Positions 20,834 through 30,742 of a stretch of 64,000 nucleotides of DNA are shown here, piece by piece (position 1 is the stretch's first letter; every line of letters starts with the position of its first letter). Source of the DNA: Macrocystis pyrifera. Lineage: Eukaryota; Sar; Phaeophyceae; Laminariales; Laminariaceae. The position numbers were made by a program, and so were the translations under genes. Below the pieces are notes generated by a model, which saw only the letters and a program-made list of their open reading frames with translations, searched no databases and was not told the origin of the DNA. The stretch is from assembly GCA_031763025.1 (NCBI GenBank), contig JASSKH010000020.1:10476528-10540527 (forward strand), written 5' to 3'.

Positions 20834-21729
20834 GGGGGCTGCAACAGCAGGGATTGAATGGGGAGCAGCAAGGTGAGGGTCTGCCGTCGACGACAGCCAC
20901 AATGCGCTTAGCAGTGACCCCGCCGCAGGAGGAACGCGGACGAAGCATTAATACCCCGGTAAGGACGAGTGCGGGGAGGAGACCAGCCCCTACATTGGGA
21001 GGCCTCCAACAGCAGGCGTCGCAAAGGCCAGTGCCGAGGAGGGGTAGGACCGAACCACTTTTGCAATCTGTCTTCCAGGTCCAGCGGGATAGGGCATCAT
21101 CAGGCGATCGGCCTTCACCGCGCCCACAGGCGCCTTCGACGCACAGATCGCCATCGCCTTCGGGAAGAAGAATCATCACCACTCTGCCCCCACCTCAGGC
21201 GGGACTCTTAGGACGCCGGCAACGATCTACCTCCCCTCTGTCAGGGAGGACGGCACGCACGCGTCAACGACCTCCGGTTACCTTTGCCGATGATACTCAA
21301 TACCGAACGGCGTTGGCGCATCGAGAGGGGGCGCAAGACGCCCGAGCTAACCGTTCACGGTCGATCCCGACGATAGGGAGAAACGTCAACCCTTTACCCC
21401 ACATCATCGGGATCCGGCGAGTTAAGACAGCATCAGGGGATCGTCCCTCGCCCCGACCAAGTTCACTGGCCAAGGCACCGTCCCCCGTCTCCTTCTGGGG
21501 GGAGCATCACAACCTCTCCACCCTCGATCCGGCCGGGGATCCTGGGGCACCGGCGACGAGCTACCTCCCTTCCAACAGAGGAGTCGATGCGCCTGCACCA
21601 GCGATTTCGGTTTACGTCTACCGAGAATACCCGGAGCCAGCAGGCGTTGGTGCCTCGCAGAGCACCAACCGTCCAGGCCCATCGCCCGCAGCCATCAGTG
21701 ACTCTCTCGGAACTAATAGCCAGTGCTAG
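20758..21729 (+). CDS. Disordered Pro/Arg/Ser-rich frame, continuation
   Basis: 323 codons with GGLQQQ motifs like the previous frame (RSSPIGGLQQQGL, APTLGGLQQQASQ) and two copies of a T/KTASGDRPSPRP phrase (residues near 110 and 225). The shared GGLQQQ phrase shows that it continues the upstream protein in a shifted frame. No domain, transmembrane segment or catalytic motif was seen. Confidence 0.45.
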   Translation: MSSRCYATGRACEACEPPDGRSSPIGGLQQQGLNGEQQGEGLPSTTATMRLAVTPPQEERGRSINTPVRTSAGRRPAPTLGGLQQQASQRPVPRRGRTEPLLQSVFQVQRDRASSGDRPSPRPQAPSTHRSPSPSGRRIITTLPPPQAGLLGRRQRSTSPLSGRTARTRQRPPVTFADDTQYRTALAHREGAQDARANRSRSIPTIGRNVNPLPHIIGIRRVKTASGDRPSPRPSSLAKAPSPVSFWGEHHNLSTLDPAGDPGAPATSYLPSNRGVDAPAPAISVYVYREYPEPAGVGASQSTNRPGPSPAAISDSLGTNSQC

Positions 21730-23278
21730 AGCGTGGAGTACTAGAACAGATAGGAGGGAGGGTGGTTCTCGGTTGATAGCAGGCTCTCAGGCCGCAAACA
21801 GCCTCTGTGGACACCTCGGGTCGCCGAACACTGCTCCATGCGCAGGGAGGGGAACCACACGACGACAGAGCCCTTCGCCAATGGATGAGGAAAGAAGATG
21901 CGCCCCTATCTCGCCACACGGTACACTTCCCGCTGGTGGCGGCGCTCAAAGTCGGATAAGGCCTCCTAGCCCACTACCGCCGAGTGCGACACCGGGTTTC
22001 CGGGACTTGAACACGAGGTTGCAAGACGCTTGCCTTGCAGCGAGGAGCTTTGTTCGGAGGGGGCCCACATCTACGAGGGGTCACAACAGAGCCGGCGGAG
22101 CTCCAAGTCGTATAAGATCCACTAGCCCACTACCACCGGGTGCGTTACCGGGCTCCCGTGATTTGAACACGAGGTCCCAAGACGCTCGTCTTACAGCGGG
22201 GAGCTTTGTTCGGAGGGGGTCCACAACTACGAGGGGTCACATTAGGGGAGGTGGCGCTCAAAGCTGGATAAGGTCCTCTAACCCACTACCGCCGGGGGCG
22301 AAACCAGGCACCCGGGATTTGAACCCGAGGTCTCACGACGCTCGTATTGCAGCGGGGAGTTCTGTTCGGAGAGGGCCCTCAACTACGAGGGGTCACAATA
22401 GGGGAAGAGCAGCCCTCAACGTCGTTGCAACTCCTACGAAGGTAGGGCTTCTTCCCCCGATGACGCTGGGGGCGACACCGGGCTCTCAGAACCCAAGAGT
22501 GGTCTGCCTTCTCCCCCGTTCGAGAGTAAGGAGTGGTCAGCAACGCCAAAGGCCCAGCGACCCAATGGATGTTGAACACGTTCCGGAGGAGGCACCCCAG
22601 GGGGGAAATGAGAGCATTACGGCGAGAGCTAGTTTGGGAGTGAGAGTAGGTGGGCCAACGTCGACGGGGAACAGGAGGGCAAACGGTGGACTCGGGAGCT
22701 TCGCCCAGCCGGGGAGTTTGAGGGGATCCACGTCGGAGAGGCACCAACAGGGGTACTTGTCGCCCCGGGTCAGCAATGGTGCCCACAACAGGATAAGACC
22801 TTCTGTGCAGATGGCACCGGATGCGGCATCGGGCTATCTGGAATCGAGCCCTGAGTCGCAGGATGCACGTCGTGGAGCGAGAAGCCTAGCCCGGAGGGGA
22901 CTTTGGAGGAGGGACACGCCCGCAAGGAGTCAGCAGGGGTACCGTGCACTTCCCGTCGCGGATGTCGTTCGAAGTGGGGTGAGGTCTTCTCCCTCATTAC
23001 CGCCGGGTGCCGAACCGGATTCCCGGGACCTAGACCCGATGTCTCAAGACGTTCGTGTTGCTGCTGGGAGCCTTGTCCGGAGGGGAGGCTTGGGCGGACT
23101 CACACCTCTGAGGAGCCAGCTGGGGTGCGGGGCAGCTCTCATCGATGGCGGAGCTCGCACTAGGGTAGGGGTTCCTTCTCCGCTACCAATGGGGGCGGCA
23201 CAGGGCTCTCAAGACCCAAGAGCGGTCGCCCCCACCCCCCGTTCAGGAGGAGACGCCGCACGAGGACGATGCGCCTAG
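21587..23278 (+). CDS. Frame with 52-residue tandem repeats
   Basis: 563 codons. From about 21,930 the sequence is built of 156-bp units (start points 22,071, 22,227 and 22,383). Each reads SRIR-x-x-SPLPPGAxPGSRDLN, then RSQDAR, AGSFVRRG and TTRGHNRGG. Diverged units continue to about 23,230 with SLPPGAEPDSRDLDPMSQD. The protein is basic and proline-rich. Such expanding repeats are typical of disordered ORF1 regions; nucleic-acid binding is plausible but only inferred from charge. Confidence 0.5.
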   Translation: MRLHQRFRFTSTENTRSQQALVPRRAPTVQAHRPQPSVTLSELIASARAWSTRTDRREGGSRLIAGSQAANSLCGHLGSPNTAPCAGRGTTRRQSPSPMDEERRCAPISPHGTLPAGGGAQSRIRPPSPLPPSATPGFRDLNTRLQDACLAARSFVRRGPTSTRGHNRAGGAPSRIRSTSPLPPGALPGSRDLNTRSQDARLTAGSFVRRGSTTTRGHIRGGGAQSWIRSSNPLPPGAKPGTRDLNPRSHDARIAAGSSVRRGPSTTRGHNRGRAALNVVATPTKVGLLPPMTLGATPGSQNPRVVCLLPRSRVRSGQQRQRPSDPMDVEHVPEEAPQGGNESITARASLGVRVGGPTSTGNRRANGGLGSFAQPGSLRGSTSERHQQGYLSPRVSNGAHNRIRPSVQMAPDAASGYLESSPESQDARRGARSLARRGLWRRDTPARSQQGYRALPVADVVRSGVRSSPSLPPGAEPDSRDLDPMSQDVRVAAGSLVRRGGLGGLTPLRSQLGCGAALIDGGARTRVGVPSPLPMGAAQGSQDPRAVAPTPRSGGDAARGRCA

Positions 23279-23300
23279 CACGGAGAGAGATAGGGTAGAA

Positions 23301-23714
23301 GTGAGAGGGGGCCTCCATCGCACCAATAGATGTACCACGTTCGGAAGAGGTCCCAACGGGGCGGTGGCGCAACTCGGACCGTCCACAAGGGCGGTAATAT
23401 CAATAGACGAACGGCGGCGGGCAACGAGCAGGGTACCTATAGAGGACCTTATATCCACCAGGACAAGGGCACGTACCCGGATAGCCGCTAGGGCCGTCGC
23501 AAGATCATCGGAGCAGGAAGAAAGACGCCAACCTCCCACCGAGCCGCTCCACGGATCCTCCCGTCCGCAGCCAACAACGACGCAGTCTTCGTCATCGATA
23601 ACACTTTTGGAGACGGCACCATCCTCGCCGGAACAATCTCCGGATACACCCCGTTCAGCACAGCGGGCGTGAGAAACTACGCAATCACCGACGGCAACGG
23701 GTGCGGGGACTCCC
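23301..23714 (+). CDS. Short Arg/Ser-rich linker frame
   Basis: 123 codons rich in Arg, Ser, Thr and Pro (RTRARTRIAARAVARSSEQE, then SSSSITLLETAPSSPEQS), ending at a stop at 23,670. It joins the repeat region to the zinc-finger region and is likely the same polypeptide broken by indels. Confidence 0.35.
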
Positions 23715-25022
23715 TTGACGAGCCCCCTTCCGCTTGGAGTACCCGCCATGGAATGTTCGCCACCGTCGCCACGACCCCCGCCACGGCGGCTACCGACAAC
23801 TACCCGTCCCTCGACAGGCGCACCACTTTTGACGCCGGACGTGATCCTTGCGCGCGAATCGTCAACACAGTCAGCGGCTAGAATGGCGCAGTTGGCGCCA
23901 CCAAGTTCATTACAACAGACGTGCGCATCGACACAGGATGGAGGAAGTTCGGAGCCCGCGCTGACGTCCGAACCACCGCCATCTCTACCACGGCCACCAT
24001 TGCAGACGCCAGAAGAGAGAGGGCAGCCCCAGCAGGAGACCTCGGAAGACTGCTGCGTATGCTACGAGGCATTGGTGGCCCCGATGGTATATCTAGGGAA
24101 CCGCTCTCACCGGCTGCATCTACCGTGCTACGCCACACTTCGTGTTCGGGCAGGGGCCGACCTGCGCTGCCCGACGTGTCGGGCGACCGTAACAATTGGT
24201 GAAGCCGACGGGATGGCGTTCCGTCAGCACAGCGACGAGATCATAGCAGAGGCCCTAGCGATCGCGCGGCAGGAGATGCCGGCCGAGAGGGGAAGAGGGG
24301 CATCCACAAGGATCACAGGGGGCGAGAGGGGCGAACGATTGTTATGTAGTATCTGCCATGGACTGGTTGAGGAGACTGAACGCGTACAGGTGTCCTGCTC
24401 GTGCGACGCGCATCGCCGCTGCGCTCTAGGCTTTTGCGAGAACGCAATCTCTCGAGCCAGATTCATCGGCGAAGCACGGTTAGTCACGTGCCCGAACCCC
24501 GCCCTACACGACGTTCAACAAGAGGTGGACCTACACCCCCTCTTGCAACATATTCGTACCATTGGCAGGTCGGCGGACACACAGGACGAACGCGATTAAG
24601 TGAACAGGGTCACCGTTGCCGAGAACCGCCTTCGGGGCAGGACCCACATTGTGCCCGAAAGGGTGGATCGGACACTGAATGCCACAGCGCGAGACGAGGA
24701 GAACCTCTCTTGGGACTGGCGTAGCACGATTCCACAACCGTATGCGCTATGTGGAGTCTGCGATAGGAATATGGAAGACGACGAGAGGTTCTCTTTCTCC
24801 GGTTGGCTCGTCCACAGGAGATGCGCCGTTGAAAGCGTAGAGGGGGCAGACAATAGGGGAGACGACCGGTTTGGGGTGGCCATTCGGGAAGGGACAGGAC
24901 CGTCGCGGCGGAGAACGTTACTCCTCGCGGAAATTCTGCCGAGGATCCCTCTGAGGTACGACCGCGCTTCCGACCGGGGAGCCTATCAACAGGTCAGTTG
25001 GAAATCCTATGGCGATCGGTGA
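23715..25022 (+). CDS. Zinc-finger region 1: three RING-like modules
   Basis: One reading frame interrupted by a TAA at 24,597. Module A reads EDCCVCYEALVAPMV, then SHRLHLPCYATL and LRCPTC, a RING-H2-like order in which the third ligand is not cysteine. Module B reads LLCSICHGLVEETERVQVSC, then SCDAHRRC. Module C, after the stop, reads ALCGVCDRNMEDDERF, then LVHRRC. RING domains usually act as ubiquitin ligases, but in retroelements Cys/His modules can also bind nucleic acid. Which applies here cannot be told from sequence. The frame shifts near 25,000-25,030 into the next module. Confidence 0.55.
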
Positions 25023-25029
25023 ATTCGGG

Positions 25030-26029
25030 TATGAAAGAGGCCACAAGCCGGGACGAAAGCCGCCAACAAGCGCAAGGAGGGAGGTCAGATGACGTCGAAA
25101 CATCGTGCACCTATTGCGGCCAGGTTCTAGATGACTCTGCTGGAGAGTCGGGGGGCAGCCACGTGCGAATACCTATCCCGTGCGTCCACGGAGGGTTTTT
25201 GCATGCACCCTGCATGCTGGACCGGGCAGATCACATCGCGAGAGGACATGCCGACCCGAGGTCCTGCGTAGTGTGCCAGTCTGCGTGGCCGGAGGGGGGC
25301 AGGCCTCCCCACCCGGCGGAACTTACCAGAGGGCTGCCCATGTCCGAGCAGGGGGGGAGGTGGGCGGCGGTGAGTAGTGCCCTGCAGTTCGCCGCCCTCC
25401 TCGAGCGGGGTAACCTCGGCGCGGAGTCAGACAGTTACGTGACGACTGGGGTTCACAACACGTTCGAGCACATGGTGAGTGCCGTGGGGAGGAGCCCAAC
25501 CTCTTGGTTTGTGCTGTGCTCCCTATTCTGCGATGCGCTGGATCTACCGCAACAAGCTTACCTCGATTTCCCCCGCACGAGGGAATGGGAAGAGGCGGCC
25601 ACCCACTATCAGACGCTGTTCGCAGCGCACGGCATCCGACCCCAGGACATATTACTCCAACTCCCTAACCGGAGGCTCTACATTGGACCTCATGTCCAAG
25701 AGTATTTGGCGGGCCTTGACGCCGAATGGGAGGAACGATTGACGAGGTGGACCCTCGGTGTCCAAAGGTCGCTGGAGGCAGGTGACGCACTGCCTCCTTT
25801 CCCGACGGCGGTGGCGGCCCCACCGGAGCGAGTGGACTTAGCGCAGGGAGACAACCGGTTAGCAAGGCGGCAGCCTGAAGAGAGAGGTGCCGCTCTAGGT
25901 TCAACAGAGAGTCGTGAGACCACAAGGGACACCGCGCTAGCAGGCCTATGTATCTATTGTGGTGAGGACATACAAAAACTCAGACAGGAGTCCAGAGGTC
26001 GACCATCTGTGGACAACCATCACTTGTGA
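25030..26029 (+). CDS. RING-H2 plus unknown domain, copy 1
   Basis: The RING-H2-type ligands are clear: CTYC, then PCVHGGFLHAPC, then CVVC, with spacing close to C-x2-C, C-x-H-x4-H-x2-C, C-x2-C. About 190 residues of conserved sequence follow, with phrases RPPHPAELTRGLP, GGRWAAVSSALQFA, SYVTTGVHNTFEHMVSAVGR, YLDFPRTREWEEA, RRLYIGPHVQEYLAGLDAEW and LTRWTLGVQRSLEAGDALP. I do not recognise this domain. A second copy begins 850 bp downstream. The frame ends at 26,029 because of a +1 shift in the second copy's finger. Confidence 0.6.
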
Positions 26030-27848
26030 CCATGACAACAGACAGTTGGTACACGCCGGCTGCATGCTGGATCGTGCGGAACGCCTCGCATGTGGACACA
26101 CAGACCCGCAGCCATGCGTCGAGTGTGGCTCTGAATGGCCGATAAGAACCCGACCTCCCCATCCGGCAGAGTTAACTGAGGATCTTCCCAGACCCCGGCC
26201 GGGGGGAAGGTGGCCGGCAGTAGGAGGTACCCTGCAGTTCGCCGAACTTCTTGAGGAGGAGGGCACCCATCTGGTACCGGCCAGTTATGTGACGACTGGT
26301 CATCACCCCACGTTCGAGCACATGGTGAGGACCCATGGAAGGAGCCCAACCTCTTCGTTCCTGCTGTGCTCCCTGTTCAGCGATGCCCTGGGCATGCCTC
26401 GAGCGGCGTACCTCGATTTCCCTCGCACGAGGGAATGGAAAGCGGCCACCGCCGACTACCGTGAGCGTTTTGCCGCGCACGCCATCCGACCACGGGATAT
26501 CATGCTCCGACTCTCAAACCGGAGGATCTACATCTCACCACACGTCCAGCAGTTTCTGGCAGGCCTCCACGCCGAATGGGAGGAACGCCTGACTAGGTGG
26601 ACCCTCGGGGTACGAAGTGCATTGGAGGCAGGTGACGTGGTGCCTCCTTTTCCGACGACAGTGGCAGACACGCAAGGACGGACGGGCCAGGCGCTGGAGA
26701 GCGAGCCATTAACAGGGGGGCATAACGATCAGGGTGGCAATGCTGGAAATGCCATAGAAAATCGTCAGGCCGCGGGAAACAGCGACGCTACGTCAGCGGG
26801 ACAAGTGGGAACCCCCTGGACAACATCCAGCCTAGCCCTGACCAGGTGCACTCTCGGGGTACTAAACGTGCGGGAAGCAGGTGATGCGCTACCTCCTCTT
26901 CCGACGGCAGAGTGGACCCCCGGGGCCCCAAACGCGTTGGGGGTAGGGGACGATTTTAATCCTTTTCCGACGGCGGCGGTGTCCCCAACGGAGGAAACGG
27001 TCCCGACGGCGGAAAGCGGTCCGCAAACTAGGGGGCAGGTGGAGCAGGGAGGCGCCGCTAGGAGTGCCATAGAAAGCCGCCACACCGAGGGGGGTAGGGA
27101 TGCCGCGCTAGCGGGACAAGTGGAGATCCCTCAGGCAAGGCCCAGTACCGCCTCTGCAACATTTGCGGAGGCAACGTCTCCTAGATCAGCTGGAAGCGCA
27201 TCGCCCTCGCTCGAGGGCGGCCAAGGTGGAATGGGGGCAAACTTTGGAGGTTCCAGTCCAAGTGCTGCGCGGCCTCTGCCTCCGGCGGCAGAAACGACAC
27301 CGCTGGGAGGAGAAGCTCTGGCGTCGGAGGGCGACTCGCGGACAAGGGGTCAGGTAGATCAGGGAAATGCTGCTGTAGTAGGCATGGAAAACCTTCAAAC
27401 ATCCAGAGACAGGGATGTCACGCCATCGGGACGCTTGAGGGTGCCCATGACACCATCCAGCGCCACCCCAGCAACACCTGGAGATACTTCCTCTGAACCT
27501 GGTAGCGTAGCCAGCGAGGGGGTTGGCACAAGAGGCGGACGGGGCCGACCGCGGGGGTTTGGGAGGGGGTCACGAGCGAGAAGCACAGGGAGAGGGGCCG
27601 TCACGAACCGGGAAAGAATCCCTCGACCCGGCGGCAGTAAGCCGCCCTCGGCCCCTGAACCGAGAGGAGGCAGCGAGTCGCCCTCGACTCCTGGATCGAG
27701 AGGGGGCAGCGAGCTTCGTTCGGATCCTGGATCGAGAGGGGGCGGTGGTGAAGAGAGAGAACTCCCCAGGGAAGGAGAAGGTAGCGAGGGGGGAGGATCA
27801 GCATCGGGGAGCGTAGGGCGACTCCGTGCATTCATTGGCGTCAGTTAA
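25940..27848 (+). CDS. RING-H2 plus unknown domain, copy 2, with disordered tail
   Basis: The finger begins in the previous frame (LCIYCGEDIQ) and, after an A5 run near 25,974 where one base is gained or lost, continues in this frame as TITCDHDNRQLVHAGC, then CVEC. The unknown domain is repeated closely (YVTTGHHPTFEHMVRTHGRS, YLDFPRTREWKAA, RRIYISPHVQQFLAGLHAEW, LTRWTLGVRSALEAGDVVP). The period of 850 bp is one base off a multiple of three, matching the shift. Partial repeats of the LTRCTLGV..EAGDALPP phrase follow, then a Gly/Ser/Arg-rich tail with GRGRPRGFGRGSRARSTGRG. A TAA at 27,846 separates it from the RT frame. Confidence 0.6.
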
Positions 27849-29021
27849 GACGGCGTGATGCGCGGGGGATGCCGATCGGCAATCGCTCGGGGGCACCGAG
27901 TGGTAGGGCTGCCGTGTGGAAACCAGCACGTTATGCACGCGCGGTGTGTGGTGGAAGCTATCCGAAGGAGTGGGTCACACGCACAACTCATTTGCGCTAC
28001 ACGAGGGTGCATGGCCCGCCATGGGAGACGGGAATCACTGGAGGCAGCAGTTCAGGCTGATCCTGGACTCCGTGTTACGGTCGCAGGACTTGAAGGAAGG
28101 CAGGACAACAACTACGATGAACAGAGGGAAGAGCTTTGCTACCCGTGGGACCAGGATTCGTTAGGCATAGCAGGGCCACTAGATGATGTTTCTCTTGAAC
28201 AGCTCCAACAACGTTTCGTCACCGTGGTTAAGGTACAGCCGGGGCTAGCTACTGTCCACGCCAAGCTTCTCACCCACGTGCTTGGTCTCCTGAACCACGC
28301 CCTCGGAGCGCATTGGCCAAACAGACACTCAGAGACGCCGAGGTCGCTCCTGAGGGCCATTAAGATGTGGTACATCGTGCCAGCACTGCTACACTCGCAG
28401 GACAGCCGCGTGGAGCGACGCGAGAGATTCGCGTCCGTCGAACGAGGTGACATCACGCTTATTCTCCCGTGGTTGATGGAGTACACCAGCCGAGCATCGA
28501 CACGGCTCAGCGGCCCAACCTACGAAGCCACAGACGCGGCTAAGTACGAGAGAGCGTCGTCAGCCTGTCGCCACTCGGGCGGGGGGGTGTCAGTAGCAGC
28601 ACGCTGTCTTCTCGCGGAAGCCCGAGCGCCCGGCAACGAGGTGACGTGGGAGCGGGTGAAAGCCAAATTCCCGGGGGAAGATCGTGCCTCCATCTCCAAG
28701 TCGGCAGCGGCCGCGGTGGCAGCAAGCTCCACGGAACCGAAGGAAGGAAGTGTTCCCAACTGGCGTCCAGAGCAAGAGTTGGATTCGCAGGTGGCCCTCG
28801 ACGTCATCAACTCACACAATGCGTTATCAGGCTCGGGGAGTGACGGCCTACGCTTCTCACACCTGCAGTCGGCTTCGGTCGCGAGAAGTTTGGAGCTAGC
28901 AGCGAGGCCTTTTGGAGGCGGATCTTCGACGACCCCGTTGCATTCCCGCCGGAATTCTGGCAGCTCTTCTTGCAGTCCAACCTCACTACCTTGGGGGAAA
29001 AATGTCGCCCCGAATGTGTAG
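27849..29021 (+). CDS. RT N-terminal region with degenerate finger
   Basis: In frame with the previous ORF after its stop. A partial finger GLPCGNQHVMHARC, then ICATRGC recalls the RING copies. A helical region follows (VSLEQLQQRFVTVVKVQPG, HVLGLLNHALGAHW, RSLLRAIKMWYIVPALL), then NWRPEQELDSQVALDVINSH and SGSDGLRFSHLQS. The last two resemble the N-terminal block preceding the RT fingers in non-LTR elements (a GPDGL-like box). The frame is lost near 28,880; the next residues continue as FGREKFGASSEAFWRRIFDD in the downstream RT frame. Confidence 0.55.
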   Translation, partial: DGVMRGGCRSAIARGHRVVGLPCGNQHVMHARCVVEAIRRSGSHAQLICATRGCMARHGRRESLEAAVQADPGLRVTVAGLEGRQDNNYDEQREELCYPWDQDSLGIAGPLDDVSLEQLQQRFVTVVKVQPGLATVHAKLLTHVLGLLNHALGAHWPNRHSETPRSLLRAIKMWYIVPALLHSQDSRVERRERFASVERGDITLILPWLMEYTSRASTRLSGPTYEATDAAKYERASSACRHSGGGVSVAARCLLAEARAPGNEVTWERVKAKFPGEDRASISKSAAAAVAASSTEPKEGSVPNWRPEQELDSQVALDVINSHNALSGSGSDGLRFSHLQSASVARSLELAARPFGGGSSTTPLHSRRNSGSSSCSPTSLPWGKNVAPNV

Positions 29022-30742
29022 GTATGACATGGAGACGTCTTCTAGCAGCCGGGACTATTAGGCAGTGGCGGCCACGGCTGGAAGAGATTAATCGTGAGGC
29101 AAGACAGTTTGGGGTAGGGATTCGAGGGGGGGTGGAGCAGGTAGCTCTACGCGCCCGGGTACACCATGAATCAAGAAACTGGCTCATCCTAACCGACTGT
29201 TCCAACGCCTTCAATACTGTAAAGCGGACGGCAGTACTTGCCGAGGCGGCCACTTGCGTGCCCGCGCTTACGCCGTTCATTGCTAACTGCTACGGCGAGA
29301 GGCCCGCCCCTACGTTCTTCCAGATGGACTCGGGGGAGCGGCGTAAAATTGACTGCTCCAGTGGAGTGCAGCAAGGGGATGCTATGGGCCCGGCGCTGTT
29401 CTGCATGCCACTGCTGCCAATACTCAAACGGGTCCGTGAGGAGTTTGGACCCCGGGGTGTTGAAGCCTTTGCCTACCTCGATGACATTAGCATCGGTATA
29501 TCAGAGATTACACCGGACACACTGAGAGTAGTGCCCTTTCTCCAGCACGAGCTGTGCGAAATAGGCGTTGCAATTAACCCCAGCCAGACGGTTGCTTTGC
29601 CTCCAAAAGGGCATGTGCCTACGTCGGAAGATATAGCACTTCTGGGGAGAATAGGTGTCCGCATTGCGGAAGGGGCTGGGGTAAAGGTGGTTGGCGTGCT
29701 CATAGGCACTGATGCATTCGCGGTGAACAGCGCCGTCGAGATAGTCCGAGATGATGGGGGGGGAGCAGAGCAACTCGCGCGCATCCTGCCGCGTATGCTG
29801 GACAAACAGTCGGCGAACCTCATCGCTACCAGTTCAATGGTGAAGCGGACCTCCTACATTGAGCGGGTAATGGACCCGGAGCTGTCACTACCCGCGTGTC
29901 AGCGGGCAGACAATAGAGCAATATGGATGCTCGAGCGCCCTCTCGAGCTTCCAGGGATAGCGGACGAATCGCCGTTGTTTGCGGACGGATGCCCGGCGAA
30001 TCGGTTGACGCTTCAGCCCCACCAGAAAGCGCAGGCGAGCCTCTCCACAGGGGCCGGGGGGCTTGGACACTCATCGGCTGAATCAAGGAGAACGTCAGCG
30101 TCCATCGGGAGCTTAGTGGCGACGGTGCCCGAGGTCCTTGCTGACCTCTCCGGCCCATTGGGGGGAAAAGTCCGAAGGGAGTTGCCCAATTCGGACCTCG
30201 TTCGCCGCATATGGAGTAGCGTCAGGGACCTCCGTGACATCCATGGGGTATCGGAGGAGGCAATGGCGAACGTGGTCCCGGAAAGTTGGCGGAATAGAGC
30301 GTTTCGCGCGCACGAGGGAGGAGTCTCAGAGCTGTCTGACATGGAGGCATTGCCAGCACATGAAGCCCAAACGACCAGCTCCCACAAAGCGCAGCACAAG
30401 CTGGGGCAGCAGGTAAACCGGGTATGGTACCAACGGTACGTTGCGTCTCTGGACCAGCTTCCCGAGGCAGCAGGCCCGTCGAGTCGGAACGACGTGTTCG
30501 GGGGAATCGAAACCAGAGATCTTGCCAAGGCTCGGCAACGGAGCCTATCGGGACCAGGCGCTGTCGCCTGTTTGAGGGCAAGGCCTGTGGACACGGCACG
30601 AATCATACCGGCTTCGGAGTTCGTGTCTATGGGACGGCGCTTTCTGGGAATGGAGGAGCCCATAGCGACGAGGTGCCCCTGCTGCGAAGCGACGTCACCA
30701 CGCGTCACGCGCGCACATGCCACCGAGCAGGCGCGCAGGTAA
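28880..30742 (+). CDS. Reverse transcriptase domain of the non-LTR element
   Basis: Motifs in order: WRRLLAAGTIRQWRPRLEE, GIRGGVEQVALRARV; motif A NWLILTDCSNAFNTVKR (catalytic Asp); motif B CSSGVQQGDAMGPALFCMPL; motif C VEAFAYLDDISIGI (YLDD); then a thumb-like region with GRIGVRIAEGAGVKVVGVLIG. The long C-terminal part is helical and ends in the first half of a finger (ATRCPCCEATSP) before the frame is lost at about 30,690. Motif spacing fits non-LTR retrotransposon RTs. Catalytic residues are present, so the RT core itself may have decayed little. Confidence 0.8.
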   Translation, partial: REKFGASSEAFWRRIFDDPVAFPPEFWQLFLQSNLTTLGEKCRPECVGMTWRRLLAAGTIRQWRPRLEEINREARQFGVGIRGGVEQVALRARVHHESRNWLILTDCSNAFNTVKRTAVLAEAATCVPALTPFIANCYGERPAPTFFQMDSGERRKIDCSSGVQQGDAMGPALFCMPLLPILKRVREEFGPRGVEAFAYLDDISIGISEITPDTLRVVPFLQHELCEIGVAINPSQTVALPPKGHVPTSEDIALLGRIGVRIAEGAGVKVVGVLIGTDAFAVNSAVEIVRDDGGGAEQLARILPRMLDKQSANLIATSSMVKRTSYIERVMDPELSLPACQRADNRAIWMLERPLELPGIADESPLFADGCPANRLTLQPHQKAQASLSTGAGGLGHSSAESRRTSASIGSLVATVPEVLADLSGPLGGKVRRELPNSDLVRRIWSSVRDLRDIHGVSEEAMANVVPESWRNRAFRAHEGGVSELSDMEALPAHEAQTTSSHKAQHKLGQQVNRVWYQRYVASLDQLPEAAGPSSRNDVFGGIETRDLAKARQRSLSGPGAVACLRARPVDTARIIPASEFVSMGRRFLGMEEPIATRCPCCEATSPRVTRAHATEQARR

